The notes beneath the pieces were generated by a model. The model was not told the origin of the DNA. It saw nothing but the letters and a program-made list of their open reading frames with translations, and searched no databases. Of a stretch of DNA of 22,671 nucleotides, positions 15,776 through 22,671 are shown piece after piece. Origin of the DNA: Bacteroidales bacterium (GTDB lineage: Bacteria > Bacteroidota > Bacteroidia > Bacteroidales > Dysgonomonadaceae); contig JAAYTC010000342.1 in NCBI GenBank assembly GCA_012518155.1, positions 1-22,671 of the forward strand, given 5' to 3'. The stretch's first letter is position 1, and the number at the start of each line of letters is the position of its first letter. A program made the translations under genes and the position numbers.

Positions 15776-15963
15776 GAAAACTGCTTCAACGTTTCAAACC
15801 CGCTCCAGCACTCGTCTAACGCTATACCATCGCTAGGTTTTACCTGCATCTCACTCGGAGCCCCTCCGTACTCCCTTCATAGCCTCCACGTAGCCTCCTT
15901 ATAAATTATCGGAGAGACTACGGAGAGAATATGGACTTAATATGGACTTAGTATGGACATAAT
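15769..15963. repeat. Repeat-rich intergenic element with 11-bp triplication
   Basis: The segment holds ATGGACTTAAT, ATGGACTTAGT and ATGGACATAAT in tandem (15931-15963), CGGAGAGA twice (15921 region and just before), AGCCTCC twice near 15880-15900, and the direct repeat CGCTA near 15820-15835. On the minus strand a 26-codon open frame (15849-15769, MQVKPSDGIALDECWSGFET...) is present but has no support as a gene. Composition and structure suggest a dispersed intergenic element rather than a unique spacer. No transposase is present. Confidence 0.5.
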
Positions 15964-16038
15964 CTATCCCAAATTCGGCTTAAAACTAACGCGATAACCG
16001 CTTTTCCTAATCGGAAAATGTCTTTTGTTATCCCGGTA

Positions 16039-16632
16039 TCATATTTCAAAGAGGAAAGGTTTGTTCAGCAACCGATAATACACATCGACTATCGATGCGT
16101 TTGCAAAGAGGGTGTCCTTTTCTTTTTCCATGCCGTATGCATCATGAATATGTCCGAAAAGATGGTATCGGGGACGGATATCCATTACGGTTTGTAACAA
16201 ATCACGATCGCCATAATGGATATTGGCGGAGTTGTCCAGTATGCCATAGGGAGGCTGGTGCGTCATTAGGATATCCGTATCATCGGGTATTTTTTGAAAG
16301 CTTTCATCGTAGTTCCCCGAGATTATATCTTCCATGAACAGAGGCATTCCATGGAATTTAAGACCGTTAATCACCACACTTGAATGGTACATATAAAAAC
16401 AGTTCTCGGGTAAACCCTCTATATTTGCTTCATGGAGGCAGTTATCATGGTTGCCAGCAATAAAAACTTTGTAGGTATAGGGCAGCGACGAAAACCATTG
16501 GATAAAATCGAACACTTCATCTTCTGAACCGGCAAAGGATATGTCCCCCGAGTGCACGATAACGTCGGCTCGCGGCATATCGCTCAATTGATGATGCTGA
16601 CCATGGGTATCGGAAATGTGAAGAATGCGCAT
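16039..16632 (-). CDS. Calcineurin-like metallophosphoesterase
   Basis: The 197-residue protein has the full metal-binding set of the family: D8-T-H10 in ISDTHG, GD30 in VHSGDISF, GN61-H62-D63, a later His in LMTHQPPYG, and FGHIHD. It resembles the small MPPED/YfcE-like cytosolic phosphodiesterases. The sequence gives no substrate; nucleotides, phosphodiesters or nucleic-acid ends are possible. It starts three bases after the stop of the exonuclease frame, so the two genes form a transcript. It is not the phosphatase domain of Pnkp, whose opening motif (GDxHGC) differs. The stop is followed by the 15769-15963 repeat region. Confidence 0.88.
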   Translation of the reverse strand: MRILHISDTHGQHHQLSDMPRADVIVHSGDISFAGSEDEVFDFIQWFSSLPYTYKVFIAGNHDNCLHEANIEGLPENCFYMYHSSVVINGLKFHGMPLFMEDIISGNYDESFQKIPDDTDILMTHQPPYGILDNSANIHYGDRDLLQTVMDIRPRYHLFGHIHDAYGMEKEKDTLFANASIVDVYYRLLNKPFLFEI

Positions 16633-16635
16633 GGA

Positions 16636-17153
16636 CTATACCGATTCATTGGAACGATGAAACAAAGGAGCGGATAAAGCGATTCGGGCACAGACCTCCG
16701 CATCGGCCAAAGCATGATGGTGGTTGTCTAGGTTATACCCAATATGCTTTGCCACAGTCTTCAATTGATAATTCTGTAAGCCTGGAAAATGCTTCTTTGC
16801 CGCTCGACAGGTGCAATGAAATGTATAATCGGGTACTTGATTCCGTATAGATCGTGTACGGCCTTTAAACGACCGGAATCGAACGGACTATTATGAGCAA
16901 TCAGTGGCAAATCCTTTAGTTTAGGCGAAATCTCCTGCCAAACCTCCGGGAATTCAGCTTCATTAAGCGTGTCATAGTAGGTAAGTCCGTGAATCCCGGT
17001 CGCCCAGAAGGAGTAAAAATTAGGGCGAGGACGCACGAGCCGGTAAACCCTATCAACTATTATTTCATTCTCCACAATAACGACTCCAACACTGAAAATG
17101 CTGGAGCGATTGTGATTGGCTGTCTCAAAATCAATCGCTGCGAAAGATTTCAT
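16636..17153 (-). pseudogene. DEDDh 3'-5' exonuclease (DnaQ/PolC-epsilon-like) broken by a one-base frameshift
   Basis: From the ATG at 17153 the frame reads MKSFAAIDFETA, with catalytic D8 and E10 and then LIAHNSPFDSGRLK with D92, and stops early after 130 residues. The real continuation is in another frame from about 16830: DYTFHCTCRAAKKHFPGL, then YNLDNHHHALADAEVCARI with the final His and Asp, ending at a stop at 16636-16638. Restoring one base at the CCC (plus-strand GGG, 16831-16833) gives a single 172-residue protein of normal length for small DEDDh nucleases. All five catalytic residues are present but split over two frames. It is either a recent mutation or a sequencing or assembly error. 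The metallophosphoesterase follows three bases later. Confidence 0.85.
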
Positions 17154-17578
17154 AGTTCTCTATTTTTTAACGAGATGAACACTAAATCACACCTATCGAT
17201 TAAATCATCTCTTCTTAATCCTCTACTTTGAAGATTAACTTGTTTTAAATTCTCTATAAAAGTAGAATTATGAAACGTCAAATAACAGCACAGCGTGTAT
17301 GGTGTTATATTTTTACACTAAACCGATTTTCTATGAAACAATAGAAAAAAGGAGCGTTTTAGCCCCCAAGTAAATATCACACCTTCAAAGATACAGTTTA
17401 TATTAGGATAAAAATCCGCGCTCAGAGGATTTTGTTTAACAAAGATTGGGTAGAATCGGCAGGTAAATGGTATATTTGCAGATTCAATTCCCTTTTAACG
17501 GATAAAGACCGTCAAAAGAAGCAATTTTCAGGAAACAAGCGACAATTATTAACAATTAGATACAAACACACGTAACTC
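17154..17578. other. Divergent intergenic region (425 bp) between exonuclease and PLP lyase
   Basis: No gene is visible. It must hold the promoter for the exonuclease (minus; none convincing found) and that of the lyase (plus; 17446-17478). A small inverted repeat AAAATCC/GGATTTT (17411-17417, 17427-17433) with T-rich flanks on both sides sits in the middle and could be a weak bidirectional terminator. The 95-base leader before the lyase has no ATG, so no TnaC-like leader peptide with a standard start is present. Confidence 0.6.
17446..17478 (+). promoter_or_regulatory. Candidate promoter for the PLP lyase
   Basis: TTGG (17446-17449), a 21-base spacer, then TATATTTG (17471-17478), an exact TAnnTTTG match. 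The expected leader is about 95 bases. Confidence 0.55.
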
Positions 17579-19027
17579 ATGAACGAGATTAAATTTTACA
17601 ACGGGGAGAATATCCCGTTGGAACTGCACAAGGTAAGGGTGGTACAAAAACTCCACCTGGTTCCTATCGAGAGAAGGTTAGAGGCACTGCAGGAAGGCGG
17701 GTTCAACACTTTCCGGCTTAGTACGAAAGATGTTTTCCTTGATATGCTGACCGACAGTGGAACCAACGCGATGAGCGATAATCAGATGGCATCGATGATG
17801 CAGGCAGACGATGCCTACGCGGGTTCGCAGAGCTTCTTCCGACTTCAAAAGGCAGTGGAAGAGGTACTGGGAAAGAAGTATTTTCTACCCGTTCACCAAG
17901 GGAGGGCGGCGGAAAATATCCTCTCGAACGCGTACGTAAGGAAAGGGAACCTGGTGCCCATGAACTATCATTTCACTACAGCCATGGCTCATATTACACA
18001 ATACGGTGGAAAAATCGCGGAATTGCTATATGATGAAGCATATGTAATCAACTCTTCTCACCCCTTTAAAGGGAACATGAATATCGAGAAACTTGAGGAG
18101 GTGATCAAAGTACAAGGATCCAAGAATATACCGTTTATCCGAATGGAAGCCTCTACCAACTTGATCGGGGGACAGCCCTTCTCGGTGCAAAACCTAAGGG
18201 ATGTAAGAGCCATTGCCGATAAATACAATATCCGCTTGGTATTAGACGCGAGTCTTTTGGGAGAGAACGCCTACCTGGTTATCCAACGGGAAGAGGAATT
18301 CAAAGATAGCAGCATGGGTGAAGTGATGACGCTTATGACCGGCCTGGCCGATATTGTCTATTTCTCTGCCCGCAAGCTGAGTTCATCACGCGGAGGGGGT
18401 ATCTGCACGGATAGCATGGATTTTTACCGCGAACTGGAGGCACTGGTACCCCTGTTCGAAGGGTTCCTGACCTACGGGGGGATCTCCGTACGAGAGATTG
18501 AGGCGATGGCCGTGGGGCTGTACGAGACGCTCGATGAGACGATGATCAGCCAGAGTCCCGACTTCATTGCTTACTTGGTGAACGCGCTTGATGCACAGGG
18601 AGTACCCGTGGTGAAGCCAGCCGGGGTACTGGGTGCACACGTTGACGCGATGAAGATATGCGAACATATCCCGCAAAAGGAGTATCCCGCGGGAGCATTG
18701 GCTGCTGCATTATTCCTAATTTCAGGGATTCGTGGTATGGAGAGGGGGACCATGTCGAATCAACGGGATGAATATGGCAACGAGACGTATGCCGATATGG
18801 AGCTGGTGCGTCTGGCGGTGCCCCGCCGTGTATTCACCCTGTCGCAAATCAAATACGTGATAGACCGGATGACCTGGCTGTACGAAAACCGAGAGTTAAT
18901 CGGTGGCCTGCGCTTCGTGTATGAGCCGCCGGTACTGCGGTTCTTCATGGGAGGAATGGAACCGGTAAATGATTGGCCGCAGAAGCTGATCGCGAAATTC
19001 AAGGAGGATTTCGGGGAGAGTCTGTAA
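17579..19027 (+). CDS. Tryptophanase / tyrosine phenol-lyase-like PLP enzyme with altered active site
   Basis: The 482-residue protein is clearly in the beta-eliminating lyase family (fold-type I PLP), whose members split tryptophan to indole or tyrosine to phenol plus pyruvate and ammonia. Conserved blocks are LTDSGTNAMSDNQ, DDAYAGS (Y80), PVHQGRAAEN (R109), TNLIGGQP (N194), LDASLLGENAY (D223), FSARKLSSSRGGG (K266 as the likely Schiff-base lysine), GIRGMERG and RLAVPRRVFT with the carboxylate-binding Arg. Compared with the classical enzymes, the Arg three residues after the Asp (DxxR) is Leu226, the KKD next to the lysine is RKL, and the Arg of FTTTRYH is Met. It therefore may have another amino-acid substrate or reaction. 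It is a single-gene unit with its own promoter and a strong terminator. Family is firm, specificity open. Confidence 0.88.
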   Translation: MNEIKFYNGENIPLELHKVRVVQKLHLVPIERRLEALQEGGFNTFRLSTKDVFLDMLTDSGTNAMSDNQMASMMQADDAYAGSQSFFRLQKAVEEVLGKKYFLPVHQGRAAENILSNAYVRKGNLVPMNYHFTTAMAHITQYGGKIAELLYDEAYVINSSHPFKGNMNIEKLEEVIKVQGSKNIPFIRMEASTNLIGGQPFSVQNLRDVRAIADKYNIRLVLDASLLGENAYLVIQREEEFKDSSMGEVMTLMTGLADIVYFSARKLSSSRGGGICTDSMDFYRELEALVPLFEGFLTYGGISVREIEAMAVGLYETLDETMISQSPDFIAYLVNALDAQGVPVVKPAGVLGAHVDAMKICEHIPQKEYPAGALAAALFLISGIRGMERGTMSNQRDEYGNETYADMELVRLAVPRRVFTLSQIKYVIDRMTWLYENRELIGGLRFVYEPPVLRFFMGGMEPVNDWPQKLIAKFKEDFGESL

Positions 19028-19086
19028 CACAAAGACTAGAGTTTATAAAGGCTATAGAAAGCAGAAAAAAATTACTAAGAAGTAGA

Positions 19087-19129
19087 GTGAAATGAAGGCC
19101 GTCTGAAGAGATGGCCTTTTTTATTTCAC
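19087..19129 (+). terminator. Intrinsic terminator of the PLP lyase gene
   Basis: AAGGCCGTC (19095-19103) pairs with GATGGCCTT (19110-19118) over nine positions with one wobble, loop TGAAGA, followed by a run of six T. Outer arms GTGAAAT/ATTTCAC (19087-19093, 19123-19129) extend the symmetry. It lies about 60 bases after the stop. Confidence 0.88.
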
Positions 19130-19285
19130 CCGATTTATCATAATTTAATCGGCATACCCTGCCCCGTTTCATTCATTTGTTGTATTTTTAAAAAATATTC
19201 ATTGCATTCACGGTCTTGTTCCACCCTTCAGCCTAAGCAACAGGTGATCAGGAGTAATCGTATGCAGTAAATTCAATAGTATAAT

Positions 19286-20062
19286 ATGAAGAAAAATGTT
19301 CTCCTTTTCGTGGGATTGCTGCTACTAGCCAGCACGATGTCAGTGTACTCGCAAGAAATTATTGCCCACCGCGGTTATTGGAAAATAGAGGGATCGGCAC
19401 AAAACTCTATCGATGCTCTAATGAAAGCGGACTCCATTCGTGCCTATGGATCCGAAGTCGACATATGGTTGTCCTCCGATGGAGTACCGATCGTGAATCA
19501 CGATGCCGATGTAACGCTCGATGGTGAAAAACTGATCGTGCAAGACACCCCTTTTGCCACCCTGCGAAAGGTAAAACTGGCCAACGGCGAACCACTACCT
19601 ACCGTGGAGGAGTACTTGGATGCTTTCGCCCAATGCACGCACACCAAGCTGATTATCGAGTTCAAAACGCACCGGTCAAAAGAGCGCGAAAACATGCTGG
19701 CCGAAAAAGTAGTGAACATGGTGAATGAACGGGGATTACAAAACAGGGTAGAATATATCTCGTTTGGGCTTCATTTTGTTCAACAGGTAAAAAAGCTGGC
19801 TCCCGAAGCACCGGTTTATTACCTGAATGGCGACCTCACCCCAAGGGTGCTCTCCACGATGGGGATAGACGGTATCGACTACCATTTCAACGTGCTCTTT
19901 AAACGCCCCGAATGGGTAAAAGAATCGCACGAATTGAATCAAAAAGTGAACGTGTGGACCGTGAACCGACCCGAAGATATACAGAAAGTGATCGATCTAA
20001 AAGTCGATTTTATTACTACCGATGAACCCCTTCTCGCGAGAGAAATATTGGACAATCAATGA
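19286..20062 (+). CDS. Secreted glycerophosphodiester phosphodiesterase (GDPD)
   Basis: The 258-residue protein hydrolyses glycerophosphodiesters to glycerol-3-phosphate and an alcohol. A signal peptide is evident (MKKNVLLFVGLLLLASTMSV, likely cut before QE at about 22/23), so it acts in the periplasm or outside. Catalytic and calcium-binding residues are present: H28-R29-G30, E57-x-D59 in SEVDIWLSSDG, and H72-D73 in PIVNHDADVTLDG. The C-terminus has the barrel strand motifs VNVWTVN and DFITTDEPL. Length is normal. Its stop overlaps the next gene's ATG by four bases (ATGA), giving coupling with the HD hydrolase and, behind it, hemW. Its substrate may be host or dietary phospholipid head groups, or sugar-linked phosphodiesters; that is inference. 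Confidence 0.93.
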   Translation: MKKNVLLFVGLLLLASTMSVYSQEIIAHRGYWKIEGSAQNSIDALMKADSIRAYGSEVDIWLSSDGVPIVNHDADVTLDGEKLIVQDTPFATLRKVKLANGEPLPTVEEYLDAFAQCTHTKLIIEFKTHRSKERENMLAEKVVNMVNERGLQNRVEYISFGLHFVQQVKKLAPEAPVYYLNGDLTPRVLSTMGIDGIDYHFNVLFKRPEWVKESHELNQKVNVWTVNRPEDIQKVIDLKVDFITTDEPLLAREILDNQ

Positions 20063-20508
20063 ATCTGCAAGAACAACTCAAAAAAGCGATCGAGATTGCC
20101 ATCTCCGCCCACGAAGGGCAACTGGATACCCACAACGGGCGCCCCTATATCGAGCATCCTTTCCGGGTGATGAATGCCGGTCACACTCTGCAAGAAAAGA
20201 TCGTGGGCATTCTCCACGATGTGGTAGAAGATACGCCTTGGACGATCGATAAACTCGCGCAAGAGGGATTTTCGGAAGAGATTGTTGCTGCTATCAACGC
20301 GATAACACACCGCGATAACGAGTCGTACGACGATTACATGCTGCGGGTACAAGCCAATCCCATTGCCACTCGCGTGAAGCTGAACGACCTGACGGACAAC
20401 ATGGATATCCGCCGATGGGAAGAAATCCATTACCACGAGCTGGCACGCCTACAGAAATACCTGAAGGCCTACAAGCAGTTGACCGAACAAAACGACGAGG
20501 AGGAATAA
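20059..20508 (+). CDS. Small HD-domain hydrolase, stand-alone SpoT/Mesh1-like
   Basis: The 149-residue protein is one HD domain of the RelA/SpoT hydrolase type. It has H33 in YIEHPFRV, H53-D54 in GILHDVVEDT with E57-D58, and VKLNDLTDNMD (N109-D110, D113-N114). This is the metal-dependent pattern of (p)ppGpp pyrophosphohydrolases. There is no synthetase, TGS or ACT domain, and the length fits single-domain hydrolases such as Mesh1 and similar guanosine-polyphosphate or nucleotide pyrophosphatases. It is cytosolic, and translation is probably coupled to the GDPD by the ATGA overlap. Whether it acts on (p)ppGpp, NADPH or another nucleotide is not decidable by reading. Confidence 0.85.
   Translation: MNLQEQLKKAIEIAISAHEGQLDTHNGRPYIEHPFRVMNAGHTLQEKIVGILHDVVEDTPWTIDKLAQEGFSEEIVAAINAITHRDNESYDDYMLRVQANPIATRVKLNDLTDNMDIRRWEEIHYHELARLQKYLKAYKQLTEQNDEEE
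20498..20503 (+). promoter_or_regulatory. Ribosome binding site that fixes the hemW GTG start
   Basis: AGGAGG lies within the last codons of the HD gene, seven bases before the GTG at 20511. Strong Shine-Dalgarno sites are rare here, so this supports the GTG over the longer ATG frame from 20415. Confidence 0.75.
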
Positions 20509-20510
20509 GC

Positions 20511-21638
20511 GTGGCAGGTATCTATATTCACGTTCCCTTTTGCAAGGAACGGTGCACGTACTGCGATTTCTACACGGTGACCGACGAGTCACGGATGGAT
20601 GAATTCGTGGAGGCTCTCTGCATCGAAGCGGAATCAAGGAAAGAAGAGGTGAAAGAACCGGTGCAGACTATCTACTTCGGAGGGGGCACCCCTTCGCGTC
20701 TCAGCACGGAACACTTCAGTGCAATCTTCGATACGCTGTACCGTCACTACCCCATCGATCCCGCGGCCGAGATCACGGTGGAAGCCAACCCCGATGACCT
20801 TTCGGAAGAGTACTTAATACGGTTGGCTCAACAACCCATCAACCGACTCAGCATCGGAATCCAGAGCTTCAACGATGAGGAGCTCAAGTTCCTAAGCCGC
20901 CGACACTCCGCGCAACAGGCCATCGACGCGGTGAAGCGCAGTCAACAACATGGATTCAGCAACCTCAATATCGATCTGATGTATGGCCTCCCCAAACAGA
21001 GCAAAGAAGTCTGGCAACACAACCTCCAGCAAGCAACAGAGCTGGGCGTACCCCACGTGTCGGCATACCACCTGATCTACGAGGAGAAAACAAGGATGCA
21101 CGCCCTCCTGCTCGCGGGGAAAATCACCCCCGCGGATGAAGAGACCAGCGCAGAGATGTTTACCATGCTATACGATTGGATGGCGCGTCATAATTTCATC
21201 CACTACGAGACCTCGGCCTTTGGGAAGGAGGGCTTCTTCTCACGCCACAACTCGTCGTACTGGAAAAACCGGGAATACGTGGGACTGGGCCCGGCCGCAC
21301 ACTCGTTCGATGGCGATAGTCGTTCATGGAACATTGCCTCCAACATCAAGTATAACGAGGGAATAAAAGCTGGAATCCCGGTACGAGAATCTGAACTCCT
21401 GAGTCCTACCGACAAATACAACGAATTCATCATCACCGGCCTCCGCACCATCTGGGGCGTCAACTTGGTGGAGCTCGAAGCACGGTTTGGCAAAACGATG
21501 TACCAGCACTGCTTAAAAGCCGCGGAGAAGTACCTTCAAAAGAACCTCCTCACCATGGAAGAAAACACCCTCAAGGTAACCCGTGAAGGACTGTTTATCT
21601 CCGATGGCATCACCACCGACCTCATGTGGATGAAATAG
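20511..21638 (+). CDS. hemW: HemW, radical-SAM heme chaperone (coproporphyrinogen oxidase-like)
   Basis: The 375-residue protein opens MAGIYIHVPFCKERCTYCDF, with C11, C15 and C18 as the radical-SAM 4Fe-4S ligands. GGGTPSRLS, EANPDD, NRLSIGIQSFND and NIDLMYGLPKQ are family blocks, and ENREYVGLGPAAHSF-type sequence (KNREYVGLGPAAHSFDG) occurs in the HemW C-terminal part. The family was long called oxygen-independent coproporphyrinogen III oxidase-like, but HemW proper (three radical-SAM Cys only, no fourth nearby) inserts heme into target proteins. I chose the GTG at 20511, preceded by AGGAGG and giving the typical N-terminus; an ATG at 20415 would add 32 residues that are read out of frame from the HD gene. 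It starts two bases after the HD stop, so it is third in a coupled unit. Confidence 0.94.
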   Translation: MAGIYIHVPFCKERCTYCDFYTVTDESRMDEFVEALCIEAESRKEEVKEPVQTIYFGGGTPSRLSTEHFSAIFDTLYRHYPIDPAAEITVEANPDDLSEEYLIRLAQQPINRLSIGIQSFNDEELKFLSRRHSAQQAIDAVKRSQQHGFSNLNIDLMYGLPKQSKEVWQHNLQQATELGVPHVSAYHLIYEEKTRMHALLLAGKITPADEETSAEMFTMLYDWMARHNFIHYETSAFGKEGFFSRHNSSYWKNREYVGLGPAAHSFDGDSRSWNIASNIKYNEGIKAGIPVRESELLSPTDKYNEFIITGLRTIWGVNLVELEARFGKTMYQHCLKAAEKYLQKNLLTMEENTLKVTREGLFISDGITTDLMWMK

Positions 21639-21721
21639 ACATATTCTCATTTATCGTTCCTATTAGCGATAATTAAAAATATCATCTAAAGAGGCGATAC
21701 CTGCAAATGTAGTGAATACTT

Positions 21722-22671
21722 TTAATTCACTTCATGATGGTTGCGGAAATCATAAAAAGTTTTTCTGGTCAAATCGGCCAACGAGAGCTGGTAATTGATG
21801 TAGGCTCTCAAGTGGGAGGTATACGCGTTGTTCAACCGGTTGCGCTCCAATGCCAATCCCTGGCTATCAATATCTCCATCGGCAAAGCGCTGACGGGTGA
21901 TCTCGAAACTTTTTTCGGCCACTAACACGTTTTTCTCCAACACTTGCAACCGCTTCAGGTTGCTGTTGATCCCGGCAATAAGGTTTTTCACTTCGGTTTC
22001 TATCTCTCGTTCCACCTCCTCTTTTCGGTAATTGTACTGCTTTAACCTCGATTCCGACGCACGTACTAACGCCCGGTTCTCGCCCCAGTCGAGGATGGGT
22101 ATGGTGATGGTGAGTCCTACACCGTAACTCGCGTTCCGCTCCAACAGGTTGCTGTAGGAGTTCTTGATGGAGGATAGCAAGCCCACGCCCGTTTGCTGAT
22201 CCACACCGGCTCGTTCAAAATAGGCATCAATGCTTCCCCGAATCATCCCGTTGGCGCGCTGCTGCTTGATATTGAGCTTCTGCAGTTCGATCTGTATCTC
22301 TTGCTCCCTCACCTCAAGACGATTCTTGAGGGCCATATCCACGGCGAGTACCGGATACACGATGACAATATCGTACATGAGTTCGTTGTTCAACGTGATG
22401 CTGTCGTTCAGGTCCAACCCCAACAGTTCCTTGAAGGAGTTTTTGGCGGAGACCTCGTTCAATATAGCGATATCGTGGTTGTTCTGCGCCTCTGCCAGGT
22501 CCACTTCCATCTGCAACGCGTCGACCTCGCGTATCAGCCCCGCGGCGTATTTGTTCTGCGAAATCTCGTGGGCCTCTAACTGTCGCTCCAAGTCGAGATG
22601 GGCGATCTCGGTGCTTCGCTGAAGCGACAACAGGTTGTAATACGCGCTGCTCACTTGGTAGACGAGGTTCA
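21722..22671 (-). CDS. TolC-like outer-membrane efflux protein, N-terminus cut by window edge
   Basis: The frame is open to the right edge and beyond the first in-frame Met at 22654, so about 316 C-terminal residues are visible of a protein normally near 430-480. It belongs to the outer-membrane efflux protein (OEP) family, trimeric channels for RND or ABC efflux and type I secretion. Long alpha-helical coiled-coil stretches (QRSTEIAHLDLERQLEAHEI, EVEREIETEVKNLIAGINSN) alternate with the short strand motif YGVGLTITIPILDWGENRAL and the typical ending YINYQLSLADLTRKTFYDF. Inner-membrane and adaptor partners would lie outside the window, most likely either side of it. The gene converges on hemW; a short inverted repeat (AGTGAAT/ATTCACT) overlaps its stop codon but has no T run. 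Confidence 0.9.
   Translation of the reverse strand, partial: NLVYQVSSAYYNLLSLQRSTEIAHLDLERQLEAHEISQNKYAAGLIREVDALQMEVDLAEAQNNHDIAILNEVSAKNSFKELLGLDLNDSITLNNELMYDIVIVYPVLAVDMALKNRLEVREQEIQIELQKLNIKQQRANGMIRGSIDAYFERAGVDQQTGVGLLSSIKNSYSNLLERNASYGVGLTITIPILDWGENRALVRASESRLKQYNYRKEEVEREIETEVKNLIAGINSNLKRLQVLEKNVLVAEKSFEITRQRFADGDIDSQGLALERNRLNNAYTSHLRAYINYQLSLADLTRKTFYDFRNHHEVN

Noticed and set aside
16039..16632. Metallophosphoesterase as the detached phosphatase domain of Pnkp
   Set aside because: It starts with ISDTHG rather than the GDxHGC of Pnkp phosphatase, has its own start, and is complete as a stand-alone enzyme.
16825..16840. Programmed frameshift in the exonuclease
   Set aside because: No slippery heptamer, stop-codon context or downstream stem is seen; only a run of three C marks the break.
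17485..17578. TnaC-like leader peptide or riboswitch before the PLP lyase
   Set aside because: The leader has no ATG frame with a key Trp and no strong conserved secondary structure.
20415..20510. Longer HemW starting at the ATG at 20415
   Set aside because: The extra residues lie out of frame inside the HD gene and are not HemW-like; GTG at 20511 has a proper ribosome binding site and the family N-terminus.
21651..21731. Inverted repeats TTATCG/CGATAA and AGTGAAT/ATTCACT between hemW and the tolC-like gene as terminators
   Set aside because: Stems are short and AT-rich and neither has a T run on the relevant strand.

Overview
The window looks like chromosome of a Bacteroidetes (Bacteroidota) bacterium, most likely order Bacteroidales, close to amino-acid-fermenting Dysgonomonadaceae/Porphyromonadaceae types. 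This is inferred from the gene order purH-mreB-mreC-mreD-mrdA-rodA, from a methylmalonyl-CoA mutase small subunit with Bacteroidetes-style cysteine inserts, from weak Shine-Dalgarno sites, and from several promoters matching the Bacteroidetes -7 consensus TAnnTTTG. No species call is possible from sequence reading alone.

Layout. Positions 1-17153 are almost entirely minus-strand. Reading in transcription direction, the window holds: a frameshifted DEDDh exonuclease and a metallophosphoesterase (17153-16039); a repeat-rich spacer that has replaced the front of a Pnkp-type RNA-repair ligase, leaving only its C-terminus (15963-15239); a ROK sugar kinase with its own promoter and terminator (15114-14039); a 540-bp spacer with a short-period repeat array and a candidate small RNA; the purH/elongasome block (13554-6184); an SDR oxidoreductase with a putative secreted zinc peptidase (5985-3872); then YgbA, a hemerythrin/ScdA-like LuxR-type regulator, a creatininase-family amidohydrolase and mutA, which runs off the left edge. 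The plus strand carries a divergent tryptophanase/tyrosine phenol-lyase-like PLP enzyme (17579-19027) and a tightly coupled trio: secreted GDPD, small SpoT-type HD hydrolase, and HemW (19286-21638). A TolC-like efflux protein runs off the right edge on the minus strand.

How the genes work together. MreB, MreC, MreD, PBP2 and RodA form the rod-shape peptidoglycan elongation machine, with PurH (late purine synthesis) in front. YgbA is a nitrosative-stress protein family, and the adjacent regulator carries a degenerate version of the RIC/YtfE iron-centre-repair fold, so the two probably form a small NO or iron-stress module; creatininase and mutA lie close behind. MutA (succinyl-CoA to methylmalonyl-CoA, propionate route) and the PLP lyase fit an amino-acid or sugar fermenter.

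The most interesting items are the regulator fusion beside ygbA, the PLP lyase with altered active-site residues, the candidate sRNA upstream of purH, and the Pnkp ligase remnant bordered by a hairpin-bearing repeat element.
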